DNA of 64,000 bases from Monosporascus cannonballus (lineage: Eukaryota > Ascomycota > Sordariomycetes > Xylariales). Location of the stretch: contig QJNS01000216.1 of the NCBI GenBank assembly GCA_004154925.1, forward strand, positions 1 to 64,000, written 5' to 3'. The translations under genes and the position numbers were made by a program. Below, one piece after another: positions 46,401-59,500 of the stretch (position 1 is the first letter of the stretch; each line of letters begins with the position of its first letter). Under the pieces are notes generated by a model that worked only from the letters and a program-made list of their open reading frames with translations, did no database searches and was not told the origin of the DNA.

Positions 46401-47777
46401 ACGTTAAAATATTACTTAATTATATAATTGCTTTTAAACTTTTAGCAAATAATTATTTTGTTATATACCGGTCAAAAACCGACTGGCGATATAAAAAAAT
46501 GAATTTTTATTTCGAAAATAAGATTTTGTATTTAAATATTAAATTTGCGTTAATTAATATTTAATAAGTATATTAGGGAAGTTAATATAAAAATATCGAA
46601 AAGCAATCGAAAAATATACGATGGCAAAAAACAAGTACGTTTGTTAAATTTACTAGGCGCAAAACTCGAAAAAACCTTAAGAACGTTTTATTTTTTACGA
46701 AAAATAGGGCCAAATTAACCGAAATATAATGTATTATTAATCAAAAATAAGGCGCCATTTTTAAAACGTTTAACGTACTTAGATTTAGTAATAATTTTAT
46801 TACGTAAAACTATTTTCTAATTATAGTTATTAGTAAATATTAAAACTTCGTAAAAACGTCGAAAAATAAACGAAAAATATTCGTAAATAAAAAACATAAT
46901 AATATAACGGCTTTTAAAAGTTATTTTATTTATAAAAATACCTTAATATTACGCGTAATCGGAGATTAATTACAAAATTATAAAAAAATTATAATATTTA
47001 TAAAAAAAAACTTAAAATTATAAACTTATAAAATGGCGTTAAAATTAGACCTCTATAACTATAATAGACGATCGAAAAAAGACCTCCGATATATTAAGAA
47101 AACGATATTCCTTAATAATAATCGTATTAAAAGCGAACTCGGTTTTGGGAAAAATGTCGAATTAACGACCAATCGCAATTACGTCGGAACGTTCATACTA
47201 GATACCCGCAGTACGAACCTTTTTTAATTCGTTAATTAACTCTTAATTATTAATACCGAATTAAAAAATCGTTTAAGCAATACTTTTAAAAATAATCGGA
47301 ATTTAAACGGAAATTAAACAGCAATAGAAATAATATTAAAAATAATTACTTATCGCGTAAAAAATCTTAAAATAATAATTAGCAATAACGTAATTCAAAA
47401 TGCTCGAACCCTAAATATAAACCGTATAATAATCGAAATAACGTTATATCACATAAATATAATACGGTTTATTATCGCTTAAAATACAATTAATATCTAT
47501 CTTATCGTCGTCGTCGAAAAAATAACGTTAAAGAATCCCAATTATTATTAATATTAAAATAATATTTCTTTGGAACTCTTTACGAGAAAAAAATATGGCG
47601 AACGGAGAAAAATCGGAAATTATACGCAAAACAGACGGAAAAAGCGAAATAAAAAGAAAGAAAAACAGCAAACCAAACAGAATACGTACGTAAAAAAAAA
47701 TATAAACGCAAAAAAAGTAATTAAAATAAGGTTAAATAAAAGCTTAAATTAACAATTAAGTAGCAAAATTACATAAG
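46400..47777 (+). mobile_element. Retroelement fragment with aspartic-protease-like motif
   Basis: A plus-strand open frame at 47033-47227 reads ...NYVGTFILDTRSTNLF, resembling the D-T/S-G-S/A-T catalytic strand of a retroelement aspartic protease (with Arg where Gly is usual). It is followed by a readable but stop-containing continuation to about 47520 and a Lys/Arg-rich frame at 47570-47752. The fragment ends exactly at the left LTR of retroelement copy 2 (47778), so copy 2 probably inserted into it. Its relation to the chromodomain element on its left is unclear. Confidence 0.4.
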
Positions 47778-48201
47778 TGTAACGGCTAAGAGGTTTAACT
47801 AACTATTAAATCTTAGTCGTACAGGTTTATGTTGGCAGAAATATCGTGAAAATTTGAACAATAAATATAGTAATCGTGTTACGTTTCGTAATACCAAAGG
47901 TACCTTGGGTAACGATGTTGTATTACAAGCTGAAATTATCTAGATTATAGAAATAATAAGCGTATATATTTTTCTATAGATCTCGTTAAATCTTTTGAAT
48001 TTTTCCGAATCTATATCAGATAATTACATAGATTCCGTTAGATCCTTTGAATCACTCCGAATCCATATCGGATAATTGCATAGATCCTATTAGATCTCTT
48101 GGATTACTCCGGATCTATATTACGTAATTCCGACCTACTTAGGTTCTGTTTTGGTTATCGAATAACCGTTTTCGAAACTTTTTCTTAGTTGAGTTATAAT
48201 A
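47778..48201 (-). repeat. Left (3') LTR of copy 2, with three internal tandem units
   Basis: It starts TGTAACGGCTAAGAGG and ends GTTATAATA. It contains about three head-to-tail units of roughly 51 bp (TAGATC...GTTAGATC.TTTGAAT.ACTCCGAATC.ATATCGGATAAT), about 47980-48130. Confidence 0.8.
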
Positions 48202-48267
48202 CGATCTTCTTTTTCTCTAAATTTTGCCTTTAAGATTTTTTGGTAAGCTTTTTCTCTGTTCGTCGCT

Positions 48268-48790
48268 ATGTCCAACCGAATCGTTAAAAACCGCAAACGT
48301 ATTAACTAAAAGGAAAAGCGTAAGGTCTTAGTTCGTTTTGTTTTTAATTCTGGTTTCGAAGTTATATTTTGCATACCTTATTTCCGCGTTGATAACTTTT
48401 GTACCATGTCGAATAATATAGCGCGTTATTAATAATACATACTAAAAAAACGTTATTACGATAATTTCGGTATTTCTTTTTTTCTCTAAATAATATTAAT
48501 AAAAAAGATAAAGCGTTTTCGATTTGAAAAATTTTTTGCCCGTTAATATTTGCGTAATATTCGTTAAAAATTATTAACGGTATTTCGTTATTTAAATAAA
48601 ATGTTATTTCGGCTAGAAAATTTTCGTATTTAGTAAAAACTTTTTCGCAAAAAAGGCGTAAAAATAATTAACCGGGGTTTTTATTCCTTAAACGAATTAG
48701 AAAAACAAAAAAGGCCGATCGCCTAATAGTAGAACGCGAATGTCTAGAAATTAAGCTCCGCGCCGCATTTCTCGAATAATCTTATTTTTT
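48268..48790 (+). pseudogene. Antisense ORF relic between pol end and 3' LTR
   Basis: On the strand opposite to gag-pol, an ATG at 48268 opens a basic, Arg/Lys-rich reading (MSNRIVKNRKRIN, a stop, then KEKRKV) and goes on with cysteine-containing pieces (FCIPYFRVDNFCTMSNN) before further stops. A later piece in a shifted frame (VERECLEIKLRAAFLE, about 48729-48776) still reads like protein. Copy 1 has readable plus-strand sequence in the same relative place (about 31015-31170, including AVPLSWYRDVSLRFERLKK). An extra, opposite-strand gene in this family is inferred; function unknown. Confidence 0.35.
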
Positions 48791-51700
48791 AAATCTTGTC
48801 GTAAATATAAATTAAAATGCTATTATTTCTGAAAGTTTCGTTATTATTAGTAAAAGTTTTTTAATAGGCGTTAAGCGCTAATAAGGTTTTTAGCGGGTTT
48901 ATAGATATTTTCAGAGTCCGGGTACTTTTTTCACTTAATTAAATACTAAATGAATTTATTTTGTTTTCGTATATCGAAATTTTTTTTATTTTGTATATTT
49001 GTTTGTTTTTTATTTTTACGTTGTTTTGTATCGTATATATCTTAATTATATCTGCTATTAATTCGAATAAGAAAACGTACAAAATTAGATAAATATTGAT
49101 TTTTGATAAAAATTCTAATTAATAATTGTTTTCTGAGATTTCTTTTAGTAATTTTATATAAACCGATATATTTAAAATCGAAATTTTTATTGGGTCGTTT
49201 TATTTAAATGTTTTTGGTAATAAGGAAAACTATTTTTCCTTTTTTAAAAATCAATTTTTTTAATATTGTCTAATTATAATACTTGCTTATTTAATTTCGT
49301 ACGAATTTTAACTTTACTTTTATTTTCTGATATAATTATAGTAATTATTTTAACGTAAAAATTATTTTAATATTAATTAGGCCGTTATTACGTATTTTTT
49401 TATAAATTTTTAAAGTAAAACCAAAGTTTGTGTTCGTAAATATTATTTTAATACTTTCGTAATAATTAGTATTATAAATTAATTATACGATTGGTAATTT
49501 CTTAATCTAATTATTTTGTTTGTAATTAATATATTATCGTAAGTAAATTGTCAAAATTTAGTTTATTCGTTTTATTTATTTATCCGTTTAAAGTTTAAAT
49601 GCGTTAAATAATTTATAATTTAGGCCGATTTATGTTATAAGGCCTTGCTAAAATTTAAATACAAATATCGATCTTTTGTTTAAAATAATTTCTATAGGTA
49701 ATCCGTATACGTTAAAAATATTTCTGAAAAAAATATATATTATTTGTTCGGTATTTATATTTTCATAATATAGTAAGCAATAAAAAGATTTCGTAAATTG
49801 ATTAACGATTAAGAAAATACGATTATAATATATTTTTAAAACTGGATTTTTTAGCATAAAAAGGTTGGTAATAAAATTGAATATAATTAAATATTATAGT
49901 CGCTTTACGACTAATAATAGCTATAATTTTCTATATAGCTTATATTGTTAAGCTTTTGCTTTAGCGCAAATATCGTATTACTGTATAATTGTTTATATTG
50001 TTAATTTTATTTTTAAAAAGAAATATATATATTAAAGTTGTTTCAAGATTTTATGGATCTCTGGATATTCGTATAACTAATGTTCGTATATTTTTCGTAT
50101 TAAATCCTTTTAATATTTTTCTAAAACTTATATTTTGTCCGTTTTTTGGTTTTCTAAAAAACCGTCGTTATATTACTAGATCTTTGGGTATATATCGAAA
50201 GATATTACCCGAATTGTCTCAATTTGTCGCAAGTATAAATATTTTTTTTAGTAATATTGAAAATTATATAATTAATTTTAATCAATTTTTTTCGAGGTTT
50301 GGTCGTTTGTTTAAAATATTTACATTGTTATTTTTTAAGTTTTTTTATAAATAATAACGAAGTTGAAGTTCGCCAATTTTTTCGTATAACGAAATTATTA
50401 TTTTGTAAGCTTTTTGATTATAGTAAATCGGATAAGATTTTGATAATCCGTATAAATTTTAATCTGGTGCAAATTGTCTTTTAGAAAATATTTAAACTTT
50501 CGGAATACTCTAATAATGGCCATAAATTTCTAATTTAAAATACCGTAATTAAATTCGACTTCTTTTAATTTATACGATAAGAATATAATAAGGTATAATT
50601 TGTCTTAATTATTTCGTTATCCGATTATTATATTTAATACGTAATCCGAAATATCGGTTTTTCGTTTAACGAAACGGTTTAAATCGTATATAATTAATAC
50701 TAGTTCGTTAATAATCGTATTCTTAATATTTTAAAGTATTTTTTTCGTATCTAGCGTTTATTTAAATTCTTTTTCCTTTTTTGTAAAACTTGTTAGAGAT
50801 ATAGTTATTTTGCTGAAATTTCGAATAAACTTTTTATAATGATTAGCGAATCTAAGACATACCTATATTTTCTTAATTGTTATTAGCATTTATTATTCTA
50901 TAACTGCAGCAACTTTTTAAAGTTTATTTTGATATATTGTAGAGTAATAATATGTTCTAGATATTTCACTTTCTGTTTATAGAACTAACTCTTTTCTGCG
51001 TTAATAAATAACTTTGTATTTTATAAAGCTTAAAAAGTTTTATGAACGTATTCTATATGCGTTTTTTTCGTTTCTGAAAAAATAAGAATATTTTCGAGAT
51101 AGCAAACGACAAAAATATCGAGATATTTTCGTAATACATAGTTTATTATTTATTAAAAGGTTATTAATACGTTCGTAAATCCTATTAATGTCACTAAATA
51201 CTTAAATAATTTATAGTTCGTTCTGAAAATTATTTTTTATTCGTATCTGTTTTTAATTGTAATAAAGTTATATCCATGTTTAAAATCGAATATTATGAAT
51301 TATTTGGCTTCGTAAAATCGGTTTTTAATTTTCGTAATTAAAGGTAATAACATTCGATCTTTAATAATAATATCGCTTAATTATCGATAATTAATTATAA
51401 ATCGTAATTTTCTATTTTTTTAAATACGAAAAATATAAAATACTTTGTTAATAACTTCAAAAGTGAAATTTATTTTTATAACCAATTTTCTAGGCATGTT
51501 TTTGAAAATACGTAACTTATTTTCGTTAAAGTTGTAAATAAGGTAAAACTTCGTTAAGGATCCTTTTTTAAGAATTATTTTATAATCTTATTCGCTGTAT
51601 TCTGGTAATTTCGTATTAAGCTTTTTTTTAAAAAGCTGTTTATATCTGTGGTATTATAATGGCATATTAATTAAATTTTCTAACTTTTTGGGCTGTTGTT

Positions 51701-54327
51701 TTAGATCGTTATTTAATTGTTTTAATTTCGCTTTAATGGTAATAATAATACGTCGTATTTTTCTTTAATGCCCGTTTTTTTTTGTATTTTGTCCCTTTAG
51801 ATAATAAGGTTTTTGTCGTGTTCTTATGCCTATATTTGTCGCTATTATCGATCGAATACTAAGATTTTAATTTTTTTTCTTTTATTAACAAGAAATAAAA
51901 TAAATTTTATCTAATTAATTTTTCTATTAATTTAAACTCCGTATTAACGTATTTATGGTAATTTTAATATTATATCGTAATTTCTAAATAAAACGATATC
52001 GAAATTAATTATTTAATAATATTTTTCGATAAAAATCTCGAAGTAATTAATTTTACGTATAATTTTTTCATTATTGTAAGTAAATTTCTAGCTTTCGATA
52101 TTTGTCGTTATGTAAGGTTTTAACTTATATCTTTATAATAATTTAAACTTATTAATTTTATTTAATATAATATAATTTTCGTCTAAAACTCCGTAACCTA
52201 TTATTACGATATATTAGTACGTTTTTATTCGTATATTTAAAATAATAAAGTTATTATTAGCTTTTATCGGTACGTTTAAACCCTTTTTTTGAGAATTTTC
52301 TTTAATTTCTTTAAGTTTCGTTATCTTGTAGTTTTTTTACAGGTGATTTTTTTCTTTTAATTTTTGTTCGAATTTGTTAAACCTTATTTATATTTCTGTA
52401 TTTAACGCGTTAAGCTGTTATATTTGTCGTTATTGCCGGCGTATTATTCCTTCGAATTATATTAATTATTTCGAATTTTGTTGTAATTCTTTTCTTATTA
52501 AATAAATTATTTTCTTATGTTTTTAACTGCATTTCATTATGCGTTATCTTAGCCGTCGTTTTAAAGTTAGCCTATAAATTAACGTATTTCTTTTTTGATA
52601 ACTTTTTTTTCGTAAAAGTTCATAATAAATTCCAATTAAAAATAAAAATTCGTAATAATTTTCTGGTAATACTTTTTTATTATGCGCTAAATTAATTTTT
52701 TTTCATTTAATAGTTATATTATTAAAAATAATAAAAGGGGCCCTTTTGTAAGTATTATTTTCTTTTGGGCCAGCTTTTTGTTTCGGCTAACTGGTAAACA
52801 TTTTTTGGGATTATAAATCGAAAATATCGATATTATTATTTATTATTCTTATTATTTCCGATACGGTTTAGAAAATCGAATTTTTCATAATATATACGAG
52901 TAATTCGTTCGTAAATATATTATTTCAATTTTTCGTAATCGGGATATTTTCGTCGTTAACAATATATGGTATATATTTTGTCGTATCGATTAAGGGTTCT
53001 GGGACAGATTTTTTCTGTTTAGTTCTAATATTCGCGTAATTATTCTTATAATATCTTTGTTATATTTGCAATATTTATTAAGTTAGCTTTTTGACTTTTC
53101 GTATTCCTTGTTAGATTTTTCGCCATGGGGGACCTGGTATATACTTAAGTTAAATTATATTGATGAATTTTCTTTTGTTTCTTTGGTTTTTTCTTGATTG
53201 TCCTTTAGGTATAGGTTTTCAGTTGTTTTAACGAAGTTTTTTAAGTACCTTATATTATACTGCTTTATGTTCCATTTTATTGTAATTATAACATTTAATT
53301 TGATTCCAGTTTTTCTTATAAATAGCTCCTAATTCTATAAGTTCTAATTTTATATTATAAAAAGTGTTGCTATGTCGAAAAGCGCTAGTATTAACTATAT
53401 ATCGGGGTTTGCTATTATTTTTTCTTTTAATACCTTTAATACGTTATACGTATTATTAATCGTTAATTTTAACCGTTATAACGATATAATCCGATAAATA
53501 ATTAGGTTGATTAAGCTTAAAAAGTTTTTTTTACATTTTTTTAGCCGTTAAAAAACTTGATTATTAATGTTTTTTTTTAATTTAGCTTAATTATTAACTG
53601 AATTAACGTATTGCTGTAATTGGATATTAATCCTTTTTATTTTAACTGCTGAATTTATATTTTGGCTTTTATTTTTTCGTTTATTATTTTAAAAGTTTTT
53701 ATTAATATTTATTCGAATTATTTGTAATTGTTATAAATTTTTATTATTTTTAGATTTTGTTTTTCGATTAATAAAGTAACGTACTTTTTTATAACGGGTT
53801 CGAATTAAATAACCGTATTTTCGATAAATCGTCTAATTACAAATTCTATTCGTAAAATGGACGTAATAAGTCGAATAAGAAAATACTCGAAATATGTTCG
53901 GTATTAAATCAAGAATAGTTATAACTTAGTTAAGATTCCGTCGAAAAATTCTGGTTTAGAAAACTTAAGAACTTTTTTTAGTTTCTTGGTAAAATTCAGC
54001 TAAATAACCTAGCTTATTCGAAAAAGCTTCTTAATTTTAAAAATCTTTTTTTTTCTCTTTAAGCTTCTTATAAGCGGCTTAAAAAGACGTCGTAAGATCG
54101 TTATTATATTTTTCGAATTGAAGAATACGTTCGTTTATAATATCCAGTCGTCGAAGAACTTCTTTGCGGAAAAGGCGAAGTTTTTCTTTTTCCTTTTCGG
54201 ATTCCATTTTAGTATTCGGGTAATTAAGGACCTGGTAAATGGGCTGTTCGGGCTATTTATTAATAGATATAACGTTAATCGATATTATTCAAAGTTTAAC
54301 GATATTATTAAATAAAAGCTTATAACG

Positions 54328-54700
54328 TATAACGGCTAATAGGTTTAATTAATTATTAAATCTTAGTTATACAGATTTATATTAATAAAAATATTATAAA
54401 AATCTAAATAATAAATATAATAATCGTATTACCTTTCGTAATATTAAGAGTATCTTGGGTAATAATGTTATATTATAAGCTGAAATTATTTAAATTATAG
54501 AAATAATAAGCGTATATATTTTTTTCATAGATCTCGTTAGATCTCTTAGACTATTCCGGATCTATATCGAATAACTGCATAGATCTCGTTAGATCCTTTA
54601 GATTACTCCGGATCCATGTCACGTGATTCCGACCGACTTGGGTCCTGTTTCGGTTATCGAATGACCGTTTCCGAGACCTTCTCTTGGTTAGGTTATAACA
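54328..54700 (-). repeat. Right (5') LTR of copy 2
   Basis: 373 bp, starting TATAACGGCTAATAGG and ending GGTTATAACA. It carries two of the 51-bp units that occur three times in its partner, which explains the length difference. Confidence 0.8.
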
Positions 54701-54705
54701 GTAAG

Positions 54706-56500
54706 TAATTATTTTATAAAAATCTGAAATCTTATATTTCTTTTTCTTTTATTAATATGGTATTAATTTTCTATATTTACTAGATCACATAAATTAAAAC
54801 ATTGTTTTAATAGATTTGATAAATTAAGTAAATTACTTTAAGTTACGTAATCCAAAGTATAGAGTAGTCTTACTTAGTATAATCAGACTCTCTAGATCGA
54901 GTCAGCTTAAGGGTTCGTAATATCCTCTTTCTTTCGAATTTACTAAAGGATATACGTATAACTTCAAGGGCGTACGTACAGTTAGCGGTCGGAGTGATAG
55001 AAGTAGCTGAGGCAAAAGGCAAACAATAGTTGTATTAATTGTTAATAGAGAGGGCGGAATACCTTTCATTCTGATCCGTATTTTCTACGGCAAAAGAATA
55101 ATATATAACACTGAAAAGCCTTACTACCATCTAAAGGTTAACGTATTATTTAACGATACGGCTTATTATAACGAGAAATTATTCTATAAGTAGCTAAGCG
55201 AAAAATTCCTTTTATATATTAAAAAGATTAAGAAGTGCCCTAAAAATAATGCCTTATTAGTTATAAATATTACTTTTTTTAAACAAAACTAATAAAATCA
55301 AAGAACTTTTCAATAATAACTCGATTTTTACAGCGTTAATTTTACTTGAGTTTACTAGTTATCTCTAGCTATTAAATACAACCGTTAATAGTTCTGTTAA
55401 GGTATACCTTAAAAAGAAAGCCGAAAAGTATTTTAAAAAACTTAAAAAAGAAAATAAGTGTTCTGAGAAATAAACTATTAGTTAACGGAAAATCATATTT
55501 ATAATAATCGTAGGCCGCGCTTAGAAACGCTTCAAAATAACAGTAGAAAAAAAGTTAATATAGCAATCCTTTATATAAAATAAGATTACGATTAACTGTG
55601 ACGGTTCGGAAGATTATATAGTGAAAATCAAAGACGTTAATATAAAGCTTATTAGTTTTATAAAATGAAAAACTTCTACTTAAAATAATAGCTTTGCAAA
55701 ATCTTACGAAGTTATTAAGGAAAAACTTAATTAGCTATTACAGTTTGCTGCCGTTAAAGAGAATATATCGAAGATCTTTAAATATTATAGCATATTAGAA
55801 AGGTTTTGATATAGTTGTATAAAAATCGCGATTTGTATATAAATAGTAATAAAAGTGTCTTAATTCAAAGACTAAAAGCGTAAGATTAAAAGTAATAAGA
55901 ACAATAGTAATAACTGCTACCATTTTTTAAAACCGTTAATTACGTTAATCTCGACGAAAATACAGTTTTAACGGCTATTGCAACGTTTTTTCCGGGCTTT
56001 TTAAAGACTTTCTATTTTTTTAAAAACTTTAAAATTATAAATATATAAGTAGCTAAGTTGAAAAGAATTCGATCGTTTGGCATCGTAGATAATATCTGTA
56101 AAGCGTAAAAGCTAATTAGTATATAAATTGTATACAATAGTATTTAATAAGATTATAGAAAAACTAAGAGTTAACGAACTATATCAACAGTAATAACGTC
56201 TAGGTCTATTAGAGTAGCTTGCGACATCGTGAAATTGCGCGGATATTTTCTAAATAAAAACTTGCATCAAAAAGTCTAAAAAATATATATAAAATGTATA
56301 GGTGGAATTAGAAAAAACCGATATCAGCCTATCCTGAAAAAGCTAAAGGATCTGCGGTGGTCCTTACCTCAGCTAGCTCAGGCCTCCCTGGCTCGTTTTC
56401 TTAATTTCTTCAAAGTTACTCAAGTACCGCTCCATAACGCTAAATATTAACTAATCAAATCCCAAATTCTCGTAACGAGCTAACGAGATCTAAGTTATAA
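54706..56500. other. Moderately AT-rich repeat relic, unassigned
   Basis: Plus-strand frames contain readable pieces (for example near 55,600: DGSEDYIVKIKDVNIKLISF) broken by stops, suggesting a mutated element, perhaps a gag-like gene. No motif is firm enough to name it. Two islands of higher GC, about 54880-55060 and 56310-56460, are less mutated. Confidence 0.3.
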
Positions 56501-59500
56501 TTACGTAAAAATAACTTCGTTTAATATATTTGCTTTTTCAAAAAAACCAAAAATCCGTAATAATTTAATAATAATATGTTTTTATAAATATATATATATA
56601 TATAATTACCTTAATTATGGCTTATTATTAATATTACGATAATTTTAATCAAAATTTATTTACTATTTTTAAACCTTAATACGTATAATAATTATAACCC
56701 AAACCCGTTACGTTATTATCCCTTTTCTTAAAATATAATAAATCCGAAATTTTTTAATTTTACCGGGTTACGCCCTTAAAACAAAATATACGTATACGTA
56801 CTTTAAATTTCTGGCGTTAATATAAAAAAAATTAACGTAACGTTTAAAAGTTTTATTCGTAATTAGGTTTTATACGATAATTTAAGCCGAATTACTAATT
56901 TAATTACTTGGATTAATCGATTAATTAACGTATTAAAAAAATAAATATGCGAACGGTTATTAATATGCGAAAATTAACAAGAATTTTTAATTTCTGTTAA
57001 TTAGGACCCCGTTATATATAAATATTATAATATATTATACGAAAAATTTATAGCTTTCGCAAAAAGGCTTGGATTTCGCCGCTTATCCAAGAAATTATTA
57101 TTCGAAATTAATATAATCCATATTATTTTGGACAAAAGTTAACGTCTTATAAAAGCGCTTACCTTTAATTAATTTAAATTTTTAAATTAAATAATTATAT
57201 ATTTAAGGGGAAAATAATAATTATATAATACGAAATAAAAAATAAAATGATTTCGTAATAATAATAATCCGGATATTTTTATATTTTTTTCACAATTTTA
57301 ATTATTATAATTAAAATAATTTCCAAAATTAACAATAATTACTTACCTTATTTACTAAATAGGTTTTTATTATTTTCGGATTTATTACGAAATAATATTA
57401 ATATATTTGAAAAATTAAGTATTTATAAAAGTTATTATATGTTAAATAAAAATATAATTCGATTAATAAAAAAATTAAAGTAACCGTATTAATTTTCTTA
57501 TAATAATATAATTTTAAATAAACAAAATTGCGTTTTATAATTAAGTATAATAATATAATATCGTATTTTAATATAATAATTTTAATATTTAAAAATATAT
57601 TCGTAATATAATATTTTAATACGATATCGTTATGCGGAATATTATTACCGCTTTTACCCATTATTATAACCGTATTTTTTAAAAAAAATTAAAATAATCT
57701 ATATTCTGGCCTAATTAATATTATAAAATAAAATAATTTTGAAAAATATTATAATAATATTTAATACTGCCTAATATTTCCTATTAATTCGTAATTAATA
57801 TTATCCGGATTTTATTTTTAATTTTTATTAATCTATTTTATAAATATAATAAATAAAACTTCCCCAGTTTTTTTAAATTAAAATATATATTATATAATAA
57901 ACGCCGTTCGATTTCGTGAAATATAATTAAGGAAAACGAAAGTACTATTAACAGTATTTATAATATTTATCGAAAACGTTTTTAAAAAATATATATATTT
58001 TAAAAAAAATAATTTTATCGGTTTTCGGAACATTTTTATCTTATTTATAAAAATTAGAAAATAATTAGTTATGTTCGAAAAATATAGGTCAATTAAGCCG
58101 AAATAACCGATCCATACGATAGGTAACGGTATTTTCTTTTTATTTTTACTTTATTTTATATATAAATAAATTTCCGGCTTATAATTATATATATTTATTA
58201 ACCCGATAATATAACCGGGGCGTATAAAACATAAATAATTTTAAAAACGGTTTGTTAATTTTGAAATAAAATAACGAAATTATATTAAAAATTACGAAAA
58301 TTGTATTATTTCGAACTCTTTATTTTTTATATATATAATATTTATATATTTACGTTATTTTCATAGAAATTACGTATTTAATATAAATTACTTATAACAA
58401 AAACGTTTAATATATATAAAGCTTCCCGAAATATCTCGATTAAAAACATTTTTTCAAAAACTGAATTTACCGAATTTATAAAATATATATATTTCCCGTT
58501 AAGAGTTATCAAATTTAAATTTATTACGTATAATATAGTTTTTATATATTTTGGTTACGCCGGATAAATAAAGAAAATATCGCGAAATTCTAATTAAAAT
58601 ACGTTAATAAATAAGGATTTTTTGACGAAACTTTTCTGTTATTATTTGCTAATAATATATTACTTAATAATATAAATAATTTAACAAATAATTCGTAAAT
58701 ATTTTATTTTTTAATTCGAAAATATTATTTATTTATATTATTTATTAAACGGTACGGTTTTAATTAAAATATATCGAATAAAATTTTCTTATCGGATAAC
58801 TATAAAACCGGAAATATTTTTAATACGGCCGATATTTTATAAAGCGATAATTGTTTTAACTTTATTAAAAATAATAATTAATTATTAATTAATACCGTTC
58901 TTATTAATAAAAAATTACGAAATTATTGTCGTTTTTTTAAAAAGCCCAGATTTATTTATGCTTTTCGTATATTATACGATATAATAACGTTAATTATATT
59001 CAGCGGTTAATACCGATATTATTTTTTATAAAGCCCGTTAATTTAATTACGACAAAAAATGCTTTACTTTAATTAAATATTGCGTCTTATAATATTAAAT
59101 TAAATCCTTATTAATTCGATCTTAATACCAAATTTAGTTCCGATAAAATTTAAAAAAAAATATAAAAAATATTTAATCGAAAAAATAAATATTATAATTT
59201 ATGGCTTATTAACAAACTCCGCCGATCGAAAAAATAATATATATAACGTTAATATTATTTTTTCCGAGATTCGTTTTTAATTAGATATTATATATCTTTA
59301 TAACGCGAATTTTATACCCATTATATCTTTTTTGCGAAATAAATATTACGTTATTCGGGATTTTTACAACGAAATCCTTAAACGCGTTTATTTTTTGTTT
59401 CGGAATTTCTGGTTTATTAAAAGATATTTATTTTAAATTAAAAAAATAACTAGAAATCCGAAAATATTCTAATTATAGGCCGTAAAACCATGAAAATTAA

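Larger units (their letters stand above)
47778..54700 (-). mobile_element. RIP-degraded Ty3/gypsy-type LTR retroelement, copy 2
   Basis: LTRs are at 47778-48201 and 54328-54700. Target duplications are ATAAG (47773-47777) and GTAAG (54701-54705), differing by one G/A, a RIP-type change. The minus strand carries gag at the right (about 54300-54050), reverse transcriptase with YLEN in the catalytic position (about 51110-51066, CYLENILIFSE), and integrase (49857-49648, readable without stops: NQFTKSFYCL, FNVYGLPIEII). The internal region matches copy 1 closely, but LTR middles differ, so the two belong to one family with two LTR types. At 6.9 kb it lacks the nested transposon that enlarges copy 1. 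Confidence 0.8.

Noticed and set aside
56310..56460. GC island considered as a tRNA-derived SINE
   Set aside because: No B box (GGTTCRANYCC) and no poly-A or A-rich tail; left unassigned.
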